From Anisakis pegreffii (taxonomy: Eukaryota; Nematoda; Chromadorea; Rhabditida; Anisakidae): DNA of 64,000 nucleotides. Under the pieces are notes generated by a model. The model saw only the letters and a program-made list of their open reading frames with translations. It searched no databases and was not told the origin of the DNA. The DNA is taken from NCBI GenBank assembly GCA_035041965.1, contig JAPYMA010000858.1, positions 124,001 through 188,000 on the forward strand. The letters are read 5' to 3'. Each line of letters begins with the position of its first letter. Position 1 is the stretch's first letter. The position numbers and the translations under genes were made by a program. Shown here in pieces: positions 17,229-31,500 of the stretch.

Positions 17229-20200
17229 ATGTCATCTTCACATCCACCACCCGATTGTGCATTGCAGTTACCTTCATGGGATGAATTCGATCCAACCGAA
17301 GAACTGGATTATAACGAATCTGATTTGGAGAATGATGAACATAGCAGCAGTAGCCCGAAGGATCAACAGCCAGTCACTATTGGTCCTACGCTTCCACGTG
17401 GTTAGTGCTAACTCATTTGAGTATTTATACCCCTATCACATACCTTTTGTTCAATATCGTTCTGATATTTACTGTTTTGACATATTACATCTGCGTCAAC
17501 TATCAGTTTAATTTGAGCTATATATTTATCAAAAACAACTGATTCATAGGTCATCATTGTCTGCGTTTCTTGTTTACTTCAAAATCACTTTCACTTCCAG
17601 AATTACCTCTAAACCTGTGCTGTTCAATTCATCATTGTTTTGACTCGAAAGATTTAAACATCCCAATATTTATTTATTGCGTCATGATGAATTGAATAGT
17701 GCTTAATGTTTGCAAATTCCATAGTCGAAAAATTAATGAATTACATCAAATTATATTGAAAATTTCTCTGGTAACCGTTTTGCGACCATTCTTTCTCGCA
17801 CTCTTTGTCAGCGTAGCAAATGGATTTTTATTTGATTCATCTGCTATGCACTTCCAAATGAAACTGCTCTTTCGAATGTGACCTGTATTTCAGTTTAATT
17901 AGCAAAGTCTTGAACTCACAAATGATGGATTCCCATATGAAAATGTCTAGTGTGAGATACATGTGAACATGAATATTGTTTAGCAGGCCTGATATCAAAT
18001 GAGACGTGATAATGGAGCTCGTTTGATTGTAATGATTACGTTTCATAATAATGTTATTCATTGTATTCGAACTTCACCTTGAAGCAGCATTATAGGTGAA
18101 GTTTATGCTGGAAAATATATTAAGTTGTGTAGATTATATCCTATGAGAGTTTACTTTATAAATGCATTGTCACATCTGACATGATTACTTTTTGTGATGT
18201 TTGATGTATCAATATCAGATTGATTCTTCAAGCAGTGATGATGTTGATAATCAGGATTCGATATGGGCGCGTCAACGTCACCGTCCTCATCGCGAATTCG
18301 TAGTGCAGATGAACGCGAGCAGAGATCATCTGTACCGCCAGATGTGAAGCATTCGATAAAAGCGGTGAACAGTAGTGGAGATGAAAACAATACTAACGAT
18401 AGTGGTGGTGATAACAGGATTAATCATGGTAATAATAACAATGGGAAACAAGTATCATCAACATCCTTCTTTGATCAGCTACCAAACAGTCTTCCGCAAC
18501 ATTTTGATGAGCATGATCAACCATGCTCGTCGAATGCATCTTCTTCTCGACCACTCGGTTTGTTTTTGATTCATTACTGTATTGGCCGTTGTTGTTTGTG
18601 TCAAATTTATTTTTAATGAACAGAAGTGATTTCACTGTTGGTGGAATAATTCCAGCTGATGAAAGAAATTTTTTAAAGCACTAAGGGAGGAAACTGTTGT
18701 CATATCTGTCTATTGAGATGTCATATTTTTACTTATTCATACATGATTATGACCTTGAACGATGCCATTTTCTAAAGTGCGACTATGTTCATTTCACATC
18801 GGATGTTTACCCGTCCATTTTATCGCTTAATCATCTGATTTTGTACGTTCAGTAATCGCCAATTAATTGACAAAGTGGTTTTTGGTTTTCGAGAAATCAA
18901 CCTTATTTCTTACATAAAATGACGCAAAAGAAAAATTCCAAAATTCAAGTCTCGGTCGAAGTTTTATGCTAAATGCTTGGTTCTTAGAAGAAATTGCTTG
19001 AACATTTTCTATTGCCAGGACCGGCTTTGCCGCCCGGTTTCATGCTGAATGATGGCCACAATGAAGAGGATGATCCTGAAGATCCGGGTGATCCAGAAGA
19101 TCCAGACGAAAATGATTCTCGATCGAAGGTACCAAATTTATGCTCTTCAGGTATGTTACACATCGCTGTTTTGATATGTTTATCTCTCAGTTTTCTTAAT
19201 CTTTAATGTGATATTTACATTGATAACTTCGAGTTGATTGTTATTACCTCGCTCCCGAAATGTCCTTTTCCTCGTTCCTCTCATTTCTCAATTTCATGCT
19301 TATGTTTAAATACAAACATGGGCTTACACTTGGACTTATGTTGGCTTCTTTTTAACTCGGCGGTTTAGCTTCATTCTCTGCTCTTTACAATTTTCGAATC
19401 ACTCCATTTCATGGACACTTTTTTCTTTTCCTTTATAAGCTACACTTCATCACCTTCAATCGAATGTTTGGTTGACATGCACACTTGTGTCCAGTGATTC
19501 GCAAAAGAAGTTTTAAAATTGAATCCTGATTCGCCTGATACAGTGATGTGTTACGCTTACTTCTTGTAGAAGGGCGAATGAGTGAGTCAGTGAATCGTCC
19601 GTCCGCATCTGCTCTATCATCATCATCCGCTCGAATCGGCCCGATAGGACCGGCTGTTCCACCGGGATTTGGCGATTGTTCGCCATCACTTCCTGACGAC
19701 GAGATTCGACCACGTCTTCAAGGTATTTTCTTTTTGAACAATTATCTCTTAATCATTTCTTTGCTTTGGCAGTTGATTTACGAATAGGAAACATTGTTTA
19801 AGCGTCCGTCTTTTTTAATTGTTTAGCCTCGCACGTATCTAGCGTTTTGCAGTTGTCTTATTTTGAGTTATGATTTGTGCATTGAGCAAATTCTCCGATA
19901 AAGTTGATCGTTTATATCGCTGTCGTACGTTTTTTAAAATGTTCTTCAGAAAAATCGATTCACATTTTGAGCAGTTTTTTGTGGAAGAAATCTGGCGAAG
20001 CAGATTCTTTATTGCATTATCTTGAGTTTCTATCGTTGAAATTAGATCAACATGTTTACTGTGTTTTGAACTAAGGGCTATGAGCCACATCAAGTCATTT
20101 CAATAATTTTGTGCAGGTCACTTCACCTCTTCAACGATGCCTCCACCAGAACCCGAGGAAACGAGAGGTGTACCGAGTTGGTCGTCGTCATCGAGATTGA

Positions 20201-22191
20201 GCAACGCTCGATCTGATTCAAGAACCATTATTGGACCTGTCGTGCCTGACCTCCTACCGACTGTTTCACATCATCAGGTTACCTTGATCAATTGATGTTT
20301 TGTTGCCATGTTTTAATTTTCATTGGAGACTATCTCTGTCTTGCATTGATCGTACTGATAACGTATCAGTTTGTTACGAATCATTGTCTCTTTGAAATGG
20401 TATATGGCGTAATTCTTTCAAATCCGTCTAATTTCAAATCTCTATTCACTTCGTTTCTTTCAGCCTTTCTTTGTTTTAATGTGTGTCATTTTACATCTTA
20501 GGACATTATTTGATGCACTTCTACAATCTCCTTGATAGCCAAACTCTGTTGAGGTATTGCTTCGAATGTAATTTTCTGTTTCAATGGGACTCAGTAATGA
20601 ATAAGTGGCTGCTCAATGAGTAATCGGATGTGATGATATAATTGTAATGAATTGGAATTTTGGATATTGTCTGATTCGTGAATGTGGCGTTTATGATTGT
20701 TATTCATTTGAGTGGTGCATTCAGTTGTGATAATCGTTGAGAAGTAATCCAAGTATTAAGTTGTAATATATTTTGACAGGTTTCGTCCTCAGATCTAGTT
20801 CGTTATTTCTCAAATGGCTGTGAATGGAAATCACAGTCCACGAATGCTTACGGAGAAAAATAGTGAAGTGGTATTTAATTAAATTGGTACAATGGGGATA
20901 TCATTACGAGAATCGTTTCATTAAATTCCTACAAAAATGCCGTTACCATAGGCAACATTTCAAAAGATTTTTTCATGAATTATTCTGCCACGTTTTCTCG
21001 GCACATATAATCAGAACATTATCACGTTCCATAGCTTTATCATCTCTAATCGTTCCACTCACATGCAATTATCGAGGGAATTTCTGTTGCGTTCATATCG
21101 CAGAAAAACTCATAAATTCCCATTAGCGTTTTCTGCCTGTTAATATTATCTTCACTATGCTCACTGAAGCAAATTGCCTTACAGTTTCAGTGATTTTATA
21201 TTCTTGTTGCTGTTGAGAATGTTTCGAGATAATTGATTGGTGTATTTCAAAAAGGGACTACTGAAGGAGAGAATTTATTTGAATCTCAGTCGTTGTTATA
21301 TTCGAAATGAGAAAGGACTATTGCATTTGGTTTTATCTGCGGTTGAAAACGATTTAAATTTAGCACTGTCTAATGAAATTAGTTTTCGATAATAAGTTGA
21401 TTCGACGTTTACGAATACAATACACTTTACTTAGTCATGTGATGTTTCCGGGTAATTTTGTTTGTATACAAATCTGATAACAACATTTATATTGATCACA
21501 GAAAAGAACGACAATGAATTGATTACCCGGACGCTGGATTAAAATTCGAAATTATTTGAATTTGTTGCCTGCTTTCAACAGAGAATGGAATAATTTTAGC
21601 AAAGAGGAGCAGATGAAGAAGAGGGTGAAGGAGACGAAGAAGAGGAAGGAACATATGGGCCAACAGTTCCACCGGATCTGAATCCGTCAACGTCGCATCA
21701 GAAGACATTAACATCGAACAATCATCACAGCACGGACAACCTCGAAATGCCGACCGAAGACGACGAGCACTGTGGGGTTGTACATGTGAGTGAAGTGGAT
21801 GATGATGATGATAACGATATTGTTGGTGAGTTGTTGTATTCCGATTCTCTTGTTGAAGTAATTTGCCAATGTTCACTCAGCTTTCTCATTATTTCATTCC
21901 ATGAATTTGACGTAAATTCGATAATTGCCTCGGTTAATAATTGATTGACTTTGTCCTGAATTCAGGCGTATTTTAATCTAGTGTTTCCGATTTATTGTTA
22001 GTTTATTCAGTACGAAGCTTCAGTTATTCTGTTCTACAAACTAATCTATTAGTCTTTTTCTACTGTATGCATATTTTTGCGTCAATGCTCGTTGCACAGT
22101 AACCTTTGCAATACTTGTCATTGTTTTCTCGGTGAGATCGGGGTCTGCGCTCGTTCTCTGTATGCGGTTTATGAATGTATTCGCAGCTGGT

Positions 22192-22276
<85 letters not shown>

Positions 22277-24036
22277 GATACTGTTTGTAGGGCCAATGCC
22301 GCCGTGTGAAAGCGTTGAGGTGGTGCAGAAAGAATACAAACATCGTTTAAGCGCATTTGAAGCTGAGCAACTCAACAAGGTGTCTATCCATTCCATTATG
22401 TTTCAAACTTCTTCCGTGTTCGTGAAAATACTATCAAAATATATTTTTGTGGAGACTCAAAGCCGTCTCGAATTGTTTCTGATTGAGCGTTCATTAATTT
22501 GAAGGGTTCAACAAGCAAAAGAGAAGAGTGGATGGTTAAGTTACCCAAAAAACTGAATAGTTTCGGACTGGGTGCAAGAACATTTTCGAAATCAAGTGCT
22601 GGTGGCTCTTTGACAGATCAAGATGGTGTGCGTGAATGGACCGAAACCCCACAGCAGAAGGCTGCTAGATTATCATCGGTTTGTTTTCCTTGTAGCGATG
22701 TGCGATCATCCAATCTCTCAGAAGTCTTGTTATTCGGATGGAACTTTTGTTGGTCTTAAACGTTTTTTTAACTCATACATTACACATTCAAATGCTCTGT
22801 TATATTTATTGATAGTCTTACATTTGCGGTCATACCCTCACGAGCAAGTGAGACTGAAGTGAAATATGTAGCCAATGTGCATATGTTGCGATAGTTAAAA
22901 TGTTCTGAGTTGACACATTGCAAAGATAGATTGTGTCGTGATTGTTGAACGTTTTTAGCGAATGTTGACTTTGTAATTTCAGAATGAACCAACATCATCA
23001 ACAGACACGAGCAATCGTTTGCGTAGTGCAAGTCTGGCTGAAAGAGATCTCTTGCAGCAACAGCGCGCCTCGAATCTCAATGTTTGTTCCGTTTCCTCTA
23101 CATTACTTGGTTGCTGTTTCCGCGAGCTGAATAGAGCTCAATGAAGCAATCATTCACAATGATATACATTCTGTTTTTACTCATTGAGAATGCCCCTCAT
23201 ACTTTGAAAAAATCAGACTTCGTATCAAAAATGGATACGTGATAACTTTTTGTCGTTCACGTGTGCTTCGCAGCTGCTCACATATAATGATCGAATGCAG
23301 AATAACAATGCGGAATCTCATCTGTCAGCCTAAGCAAAGAAAATGAACTTATGAGTCGTGTAATTTCGCAATTCGATATTCTTTTCAGAAGGATCGAAAT
23401 GCTTCATTGCTGGAAATACATCGAAGAAAGCGGAAAGCAGATGATGGCTGTGGTGATTCGGTTGGTTTTATTTTCACTGAAAGTTTCTTCACCATTGATG
23501 CAAGTGAAATTGTCGCAAGTTGAATAACGGTGATTTTGTGTGACAATTACAGCTATCTGTCTGTTCACGTTTTCTTTCCTCTCTCATTCGTATGATACTT
23601 TTCCAGAATGAACAGTCCACCAGTCGGCATGCATTCGATCGAGAACGAGATATGCAGGTAAATTGATTTTGCGTGATATGTTCCTTGTTTGCTTCGTCAC
23701 TTGTTGATGTTGATTTGGATGTGATTGAATTCGCCCTGATTTTTTTGGTTCGCTGGAAAATTAAACATCGACTGTAAACTCTCTTGGAAACTAACTTTCA
23801 TTAGTCATATTAAATCACCTTAAGATGTGTTTTTTCTTTTTACTTATATATGACACAAGATCGCAAATAATCGAGGACTGTTCCAAATAATTTGTGCTTC
23901 ACAAAGAACATTAGAACATCAGGTATATTTTAAGGTGAAAGGTTTACGTGGTGATGCAAGTGTCGATGAAATCAAAGAACGTTGCGGAAAGTTGGCTTCT
24001 CGATTCGGTCATTCATCCACTCAAAAGTTTTTGTAA
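17229..24036 (+). CDS. GPALPP1: GPALPP motif-containing protein 1 (DUF3752), 12 exons, 577 aa
   Basis: Exons: 17229-17400, 18255-18557, 19019-19150, 19570-19722, 20117-20277, 21600-21825, 22291-22379, 22505-22678, 22983-23081, 23389-23460, 23607-23657, 23935-24036. All join in phase. The N-terminal 400 residues are low-complexity, acidic and Ser-rich, with spaced proline motifs: GPTLPRGF, GPALPPGF, GPAVPPGF, GPVVPDL, GPTVPPDL and GPMPPC. The C-terminal third is the conserved DUF3752 domain: REEWMVKLPKKLNSFGLGAR, REWTETPQQKAARL, LLEIHRRKRK, FDRERDMQVKG and the terminal SRFGHSSTQKFL, matching the end of human GPALPP1. The molecular function of the family is not established; a nuclear, RNA-associated role is only a guess. 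The protein is longer than the human one (about 340 aa), mainly in the motif region. CATCAGTAATCAG shortly before the ATG could be a trans-splice acceptor. Confidence 0.92.
22197..22275. repeat. (AT)n microsatellite at the 3' end of a GPALPP1 intron
   Basis: About 79 bases of pure AT dinucleotides in the intron before the exon at 22291. The tract ends only 15 bases before the exon, leaving CGATACTGTTTGTAG as the whole acceptor region. Confidence 0.97.
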
Positions 24037-27000
24037 TCGGAGATATTCCTCGTTGCTTTTGATATTTCTGTTCTTATAGTCTACTCTCTGTTTAATTTGA
24101 TTTTTTGATTATCTTAAGATGAAATCACCGACTTACTACCTTATCAGTGAATATCTTGTTGTGCTTATTTGACTGTTCAAGTTGTGAAGTTAAATGTATT
24201 GATGGTTTTGGATCATAATTGTAGTATTTTTATTTCTTTAACTTAATGAGAACACCACTCGTTATTTTCCACAAAATTCATCTCAACCGTGACGTTTATA
24301 GTTTGTTGGAATTGTGTTGGATTGAACAGTTCATAAGTTTCGCAACCTTTCTGATTCTTATGGAACAAGTAATATCGAAAGTAGTTGAATGTGAGAATCC
24401 AGTGGGAAATATGGTATCAAAAATGTTTTTTTTTCAAGTGGACATATGAGTAAATAATCTTCAAAACTGTCATGTGTGGTAGTGTAGTTTTCGATAAAGG
24501 CTGATATTTTCAAACAGTTTTGTTCCGTATCTGTAAACCTCCGCATGTTCAGCGAATGAGCAGTATCCGATAATTGTTTTCAAAAAGAAATGGTTGGTTT
24601 CCACTGCAGCAAAAGTATGGCGAGTAAACTATGAGCATAGCAAAGTCTGATCTGAGCGAACGTACACCAAAATTGAGCCGAAATATCAAAAAGTTTGTGT
24701 TTTTCGAAAGATGTCGAATGATGTCGTTTATTTACCTTTCTGTTTGTGTGTTGTTGTTATCGTGAGTGTTATTGTTGTTGTGTGTTCAAAGAGAAATCTT
24801 CTTGTTGTTATTCATCTCAATCGAGTATCGCTAGTTGAATTTTTGGATGATTTGCGTTTTGTTGTTGACGATATTTTGTTGTTTTTGGTGAGTATTCCGT
24901 TTCTGGAGGCTGTGCCCAAGGTTTTAATTTCGTTTGAGACATATTGTATTGTTCAAACAATATGCATCGGTCAGTGGTGCGTGCGCTCAGTGAACTACTT
25001 TACACTCTGATAGCAAATTTAATGAGATCGCCTTCATGGATTGTCGGTATTTTGATTATTACTCCTACTTGAAAGTCCTTCATTGGAGAAGTGTAATATG
25101 AATATCAAATTGATGTGGATGCTGATGACCAAAGGCTTTCAATTCATTTCACTCATTCGAAAGCCAAGCTCTATTCTCAACCGTCAAATATTTGATCATT
25201 CTGTCGTGAATGAATGCTGAAATGTATTGAAATTGAAGCCGTCGAAATTGTGAACATTTGAAAATTGACCCAAAACATCTACGCTAACTTCTGCATATTG
25301 TCCACATGTCCTCTTTGGTTACCTCTATGTTTAGCAACGCGTTGATGTTCCGTTTAACACAGTACAATGTTGTTTAATAATGGTTTTTTTTGAATTTTAT
25401 TTTGAAATGAACACTCTCATGAATCATTGTTTCTTTGTCTTTTAACTTTTGGATGTTGTTCACTTTATTGTGCGATTGAATTCAACATTTCACCTCAGCA
25501 TTTTATTGCAGACGTTGTTTGAGAATGCTAAACTGCATTTAGAAAAAATATGCACTTTGGAAATTACTTCGGTCGATACCACTTCACCGAAGGATGAAAA
25601 ATGGATGTGGTATTCTCAGTGATATATTGGCAAACTAGCTCCATAAATTTCTGTCGCAAATTCACTACTTAAATGCAAACACTGCAAGCAGTGTTGCTGC
25701 TTGCAGTGTTTGAAGGATATGGTTTATGCATTTAAGATAGCTTGAATCACATCCTCAAACAACTGAATCTCGGGACTGGCATTCATTGGGTGATTCTGTT
25801 CTGTTTAAAGTCTTACTTCAACGTTCCAACGACGTTGACGATTGGATTTCGTGTAGAAATCCGCAACTGAACTGAGTGGCTTACAGATGCATTGAACTGA
25901 ACGACCTGTTAATTGAAATTCATTCGGTTCCAACAGACAACAAATTTGAACTTCTTTTATTGCAGACACGTAAACTACAGATTTCCACGAAGTTATTGAT
26001 GACTGCACATCGGACATCTGAATTCTTCTATCGTTCCCGGATTTTTTATAGTCAAAAACCGAATTTCTGTTTTTTTTCTCATCATGTATCATAAGAGCAG
26101 TCCATGCTACTTTTCTGTGCGACATCTTGCATAATTATTTAATGATTTGAGCTCACCAATGCACCCAACGATCCATCCAAACCGCATTAATATTCTTATT
26201 TTTCACTAAAAAATGACATTCCTGCTCTTAAGGGATGTTTCCTCTTTCTCAGTCGTTTGGTGGATAACGAAATCTCCTTCTGCAGGAACCAACAATAATT
26301 GCCCATCGTATATGGGTTGAAATTACCTTAATATCTCTAAAATCTGTTGATTGGAGTGTTCATCATGCTGGTCGCTTGTAGCCGTAAACTTGACACAGAA
26401 GTAAATGCGAGAATTCAAAAATACATTTTCAAGCACATTTCGCATTACATTCGTTCATAAAATTTAGCCAAATTTTCTACGCTTTCTAGATTTGCGGTTC
26501 CACAAGAAATTTTTACACCCGCAAAAAACGATGTTCATGCACCTAGTAATTCCAGTTTCTAGCTTACATCTGACAACATTCCTTTGAATGTATCCGTTAA
26601 ACACTGGAAACTACTATCCTGATGATCCACATTCTTCACAAAATTCCTCGTAAGAGTGGTGAATTGGTGAACGATATATTCTCTGAGGGTCGGTGGATGC
26701 TGGCTATTTCACATTCTATTCATCATCAGCATGCTCAGCTCGAAATGGCCAATTGCATTTTTAACGCCAAATCACTGAGGACTTACAACGTCATTGCTTT
26801 TCTTTTACCACGAACTGCTCACCCAAGCTACTATGTTGAAGGTGCATTGAACGTTGAACAGCAAATGTGGTGCCCAGTCCCTGCCTTGATACCAGTAGTC
26901 TTATTCAAAATAGTACTCATACTCAAGTTTTATCTTTATTGTTATTTCTCTACGTTGTTGCCTAGTGTATATTGTCAGTAGGCACAGCAAAGTCATCTGG

Positions 27001-28537
27001 GTTACTTAACGTCAGCGCGTATATTTGATGCCATTTCATCAATAATTCAAATTACCTTACAATGTTCGGAAGATTGATGAATAAAGTAATTGCTTAGATA
27101 TGTGAACGGTGCAAAAACGGTGCCAAATATGAAATCACGACAATTTCCCCATTTCCATTTCAAACAAAATCCGGACGTGATAGAACGAATCTAGTTGCAG
27201 ATTTAAAATCAACATAGCAGAATCAGCTGGAAATAGCTACTTGTTAAACAAAATTTTCGTTATCCAGTGTTGTTATCCAGGAAGTAAAGTAAAAAATTGC
27301 TTTAAAGATCATTGGTAATGAATGCGGATTAAGAAATAAAGCGAGCAAGCACACTGTACGCATATCCACAATTGAACACTCACTTCTTGTTGGGTGCTAG
27401 GGACAGAGAGCATCATAATTCGCATATTCCATAGTGTCATTGTGTGTTGACTAATCAAGCATCGTTTCACGGTTGGATTGTCTATTCGATCGAACTGCAT
27501 GTATTTGATCAGTGAATAATGAACAGTGCCTATTTATTAAGAATTTCTTGCTGATGTAAAGAAACGCACGCAAATAAACAACAAGTTTATTGCAAAAAAA
27601 TGAAAACGTTGAATTTGTCCAATTGTCCAATTAGAAACAAATGACGAATTCCACACAAGAAGAATAGAGAGCGGAAGACAAATTTGCTACATTTTCGGTC
27701 TAATTTGAGGAAACGACACACAAAAATGAATAACACCGCAAGCAATATTAAGAATACAGTGATTATGATATGAAATAGAATACAATATTCGTATAGAGAG
27801 AATGAATCAGAATACTGAACTGTTCGACTGGAAGCGTAGAAAACGAGACAAATTTTGATGATGACAATATAGATGTAGCAGAAATTATCTGTCGACAATA
27901 CTGTCAAATCGAACAACAACGTGTCTTAGTCAACTTTATAATCAGCTTAAAACATTGAGTGATAGTGTCTAACACTGAAACAGGAACCATTACCCACTTT
28001 GAACGACTGTATGAATTTGGTTGTTTCTGCTATTTTATTACTATTTCACGAAAATATCGCAAAATTTGGTCACATTTTTTGGGTCTACTTAAGAAAGATT
28101 ACCGATAAAATACGTAAGAGAAAAACTTTTTGACTGAAGATCAAGGTTAGGATCAAAAGACTCGGCAATCAAAGTTGTGGTCATCATCAGCTGACGTGAT
28201 AAAGCAAGTCGAAGACGAAGATGCTCGTTGTTCACGATTGGAAACGTGCGTTCCATGACGAATCAGTTAAAAAGATGAAATGATCAAAGGAAAAGTTTCA
28301 TATCTCATCCAATCAATGAGTGAAACAGTTTTGATGTGACAAAAAAACCACGAAAATTTTCTGTGAAAGGTTCATTCGAGTGAATGAAATATGAACGGTC
28401 GAATGTGAAGAGATGAATCGGTATGATGAACATTAGATATTATTGTGCAAATGAATGCAGCATTTGAAGGAATCGTTGCAAATCAAAGTCGTTAATGAGC
28501 TGAAGACGCAGAATGAATGGATCAGTGTTACAGCTTC
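24037..28537. other. Intergenic between GPALPP1 and the small heat-shock gene
   Basis: About 4.5 kb without a supported gene. Frames at 24711-25010 (+), 26622-26981 (+) and 27587-27919 (-) are 99-119 codons long. They show no recognisable domain or convincing splice context, and their hydrophobic character follows from T-rich sequence. The one clear structure is the hairpin at 25668-25736, listed separately. The two flanking genes are convergent here, so 3' untranslated regions probably occupy the edges. Confidence 0.45.
25668..25736. repeat. Strong hairpin, 16-bp perfect inner stem
   Basis: CAAACACTGCAAGCAG (25676-25691) and its exact reverse complement (25697-25712) flank a 5-base TGTTG loop. 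Outside this, CTTAAATGCA (25668-25677) can pair with TGCATTTAAG (25727-25736) across a one-sided gap of about 14 bases. It could be a small transposon end structure or a hairpin RNA; no expression evidence is available from sequence. Confidence 0.6.
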
Positions 28538-31500
28538 TTATTGGAAGGTCTTTCGGAGTATTTGAACACTTCTGACCGAGGATTTTGACTCGGTCTTATT
28601 AGCGCCATCGTAATTCGTTGAACCGTTCTGACGATTCGACGCTGACGGTGAATCGACACGATAGCGAGTACGATCCAACGATCCGTCCTGATGATATTGA
28701 TCACGATGCGAATCGCGCGACTCGCTGCGATACTCTTTGTTCACCTCTGAACGATATTCCCGTTCACGCTTCTCACGCGTTTCGAAGCTACCTACAAATG
28801 GGATGAATAGAAACTTCATTACTGCACATTTTGATGTGGGCATTTAACCTTGATATTATGCTTAAGATATGACGTTAAATGATAGAATGAATTTGAGATG
28901 GGACCCGATGACTCGGGAGCCGCATGCAAATGATTTATCAATTCGGTATCAAAGTCGAATGAGAACTGGATCACGATGCTTATACCATTTTCGCAGTATG
29001 AAACATCAAAGCAATTCCCAAGGGTCTACAGATTGTTTCGAAATCTAAAAATTTGCAAACTTGTAGCCAGCTGAACAATTCAGTCTGGTCATGTTCGAGA
29101 CTCGAAAATGTTATTTCGAGTCTAGCATCATCAAAATATAGCATTACGTGTGCGGATACACGGTGAATTAGGAGACAAAGACGTACGCTGATCATCAGTT
29201 CGTGGAGCGAAATGAGTTGTTATTTGTTGTGGTTGAGTTGCGCCTTGAGTGCCTCCACTTCTGGACGTTTCATGATAGTAGGTATGTGACGAGTGTGTCT
29301 GTGGTGAGCGACGCTCTGCAAACCGTTTTGTGTGCTGGCTATCTCATAGAAAACACCATAAGGTCGTGAACAATACGAAATGAATGAAAGACTCAGTTGA
29401 AGTGAGAAGTCATCAAAGATGATTTCTCGAGCGAATTCCACAAGGTAGCATATGAACCTTGCGTTTCAGTGCTGTGGTACGTTTCAGATTCACTGCGATC
29501 TCTTTCACGAGGACTCTCGCTACGGAACTGAGTACGAGTTTCACCCCTTCTAGACGGGCCTTCAATAGGAATGACACGCTCCCGTCCAGCCACATAACGT
29601 TGACGTTTCACTGCTTCAACAGTCAAACGACCCTAAATTCTCCGATAAATAATCATTTCATCATCATCGTGAGCTGATCGCAAGGAAGTATGTTGTCTTA
29701 AATGATCATCAAGATGAAAAATCTCACAGATAATAATACCCTACGGATTTTATCGTTTTTCAATCATACCGCAGAAACACCACTGGAAGTTTTTATGAAT
29801 TATTGGAAACGTTGCATTTTTGAAACAAAAATATTTTCTCGCGATGAATGAAAATTGGATGTGTCACATCGATTGAGTATTGTCGATGGCTCACTGAACA
29901 CATTTCCAGATAAACATTAAGCAGAAGATGAGAGTGTGCATGACTAAGGATGATCACAACTGACACTGCTATCGATGGAACTGCACACGTCCACCGGATC
30001 GATGTCAGATGGCAGTTGATATTTTCTGACGAAATACATTTTCGTGAAATTGTCACGATCACGAACGTCCTCATGACGACCTTCAATCAGCAGCGTATCG
30101 TCCACAGTTTTCACCTGGAATTACGCCGCTAATATTCATCGTAATATCCATTCAGTAATCAATCAGTAAAAGCGCTTTTCATGTTTGCAATTGTGCATCG
30201 CTCGCTGTCAATGCTTCTGGCTCAAGCACTTTACACCGTCTCTTAATAAACTTCTCTTCATCACTTCCGTAACGATCACCATATTCAACAGTGCATCTCT
30301 GACCATCAAAAAAGCAACTAATAGCCACTATTAGAAGTAATTACTTCTACTGCTCATTAATCTCCATTATTGATCGCCTTTCACAAAAATTTTAATGCAA
30401 ACCGTAAAGACTCATTCAGTTGCTGTGGGCAATTATTGGAAGTGAACGATTATGGTTCAATTTTTTCTCATCCAAACAAACAAATTAGGTGTTCTCATGC
30501 AAACAAATCTCCAGTATGCATGCAATCAACCTCCCAAACAACTATTTCAGTTCACTTGCGATTATATGCGTGAACTTTCATTGCAGTCGGATCGATTCCA
30601 CTAATGCAATAATGACAGTTCCTTGATGAACATTTTTTTTCCATATTACAAAAAGAACGGAAGGGGATTACAATTCTCATAAATTCTAAATAAATATGCA
30701 AACTGAATGACTTTTTTCAATTACCTGTATTTCCTCGGGACGAAATTGATACGCGTCAACGTCAACAGCGAACCGCTCAGAATCGTTCGTAATTTTTGTT
30801 TTTATATCGATTCCCTCTTTAAAGATTGGCTCTGCCCAACGAGGGTACAAATCTCTCCAAAAAGGATCCGAACGCCAGTTTTTATCCATTCGATCCAAAT
30901 GTGATGAGAACTAAATATGTGAATTCAAATGAGCGAAACGCATAGCTGTCGATGAGCAGTTACCGCTTTCAGATACAACACAGCAAACTGAACATTTCAA
31001 CAAAAGTGGTTAAACGATGATCAAATAATGAAGCATCGTCAACGGCAACACGATATTGTCTCATGACAGCTGCAAACGACCATACATGGTGCCACATCGA
31101 AATATTGATTTTTTCAGTGAATTAGGTATTCTCATCCAAACGAATCTCCCAATATCCAATGAATTTTACAACAAAAAGCAATCACATTTATTGAATCGTT
31201 TTGAATCGCCAACTATGGTTTGAATAAACGACGTTTCGTGAGAGCGGATATTTGCGACGTGAAGAAAGGAATTGGGTTTGGATATTGGAGGAGCGATAGC
31301 GCTGAGACATTTTGAATGAGCTTGTTGACAATTGCAAATCGTGGTTTAAAGCTTCGAATAATGGGTGATAGGGATGACTCATAAAACAAATTATATCTGT
31401 GCTTTTTGTTTGATCGATTTGGTTGGATTGATGATGATGATCTGTTTTGCAGTAATTCCATATTTGTTGTCATGAAAATGTCAACAAACTGAGAATACGT

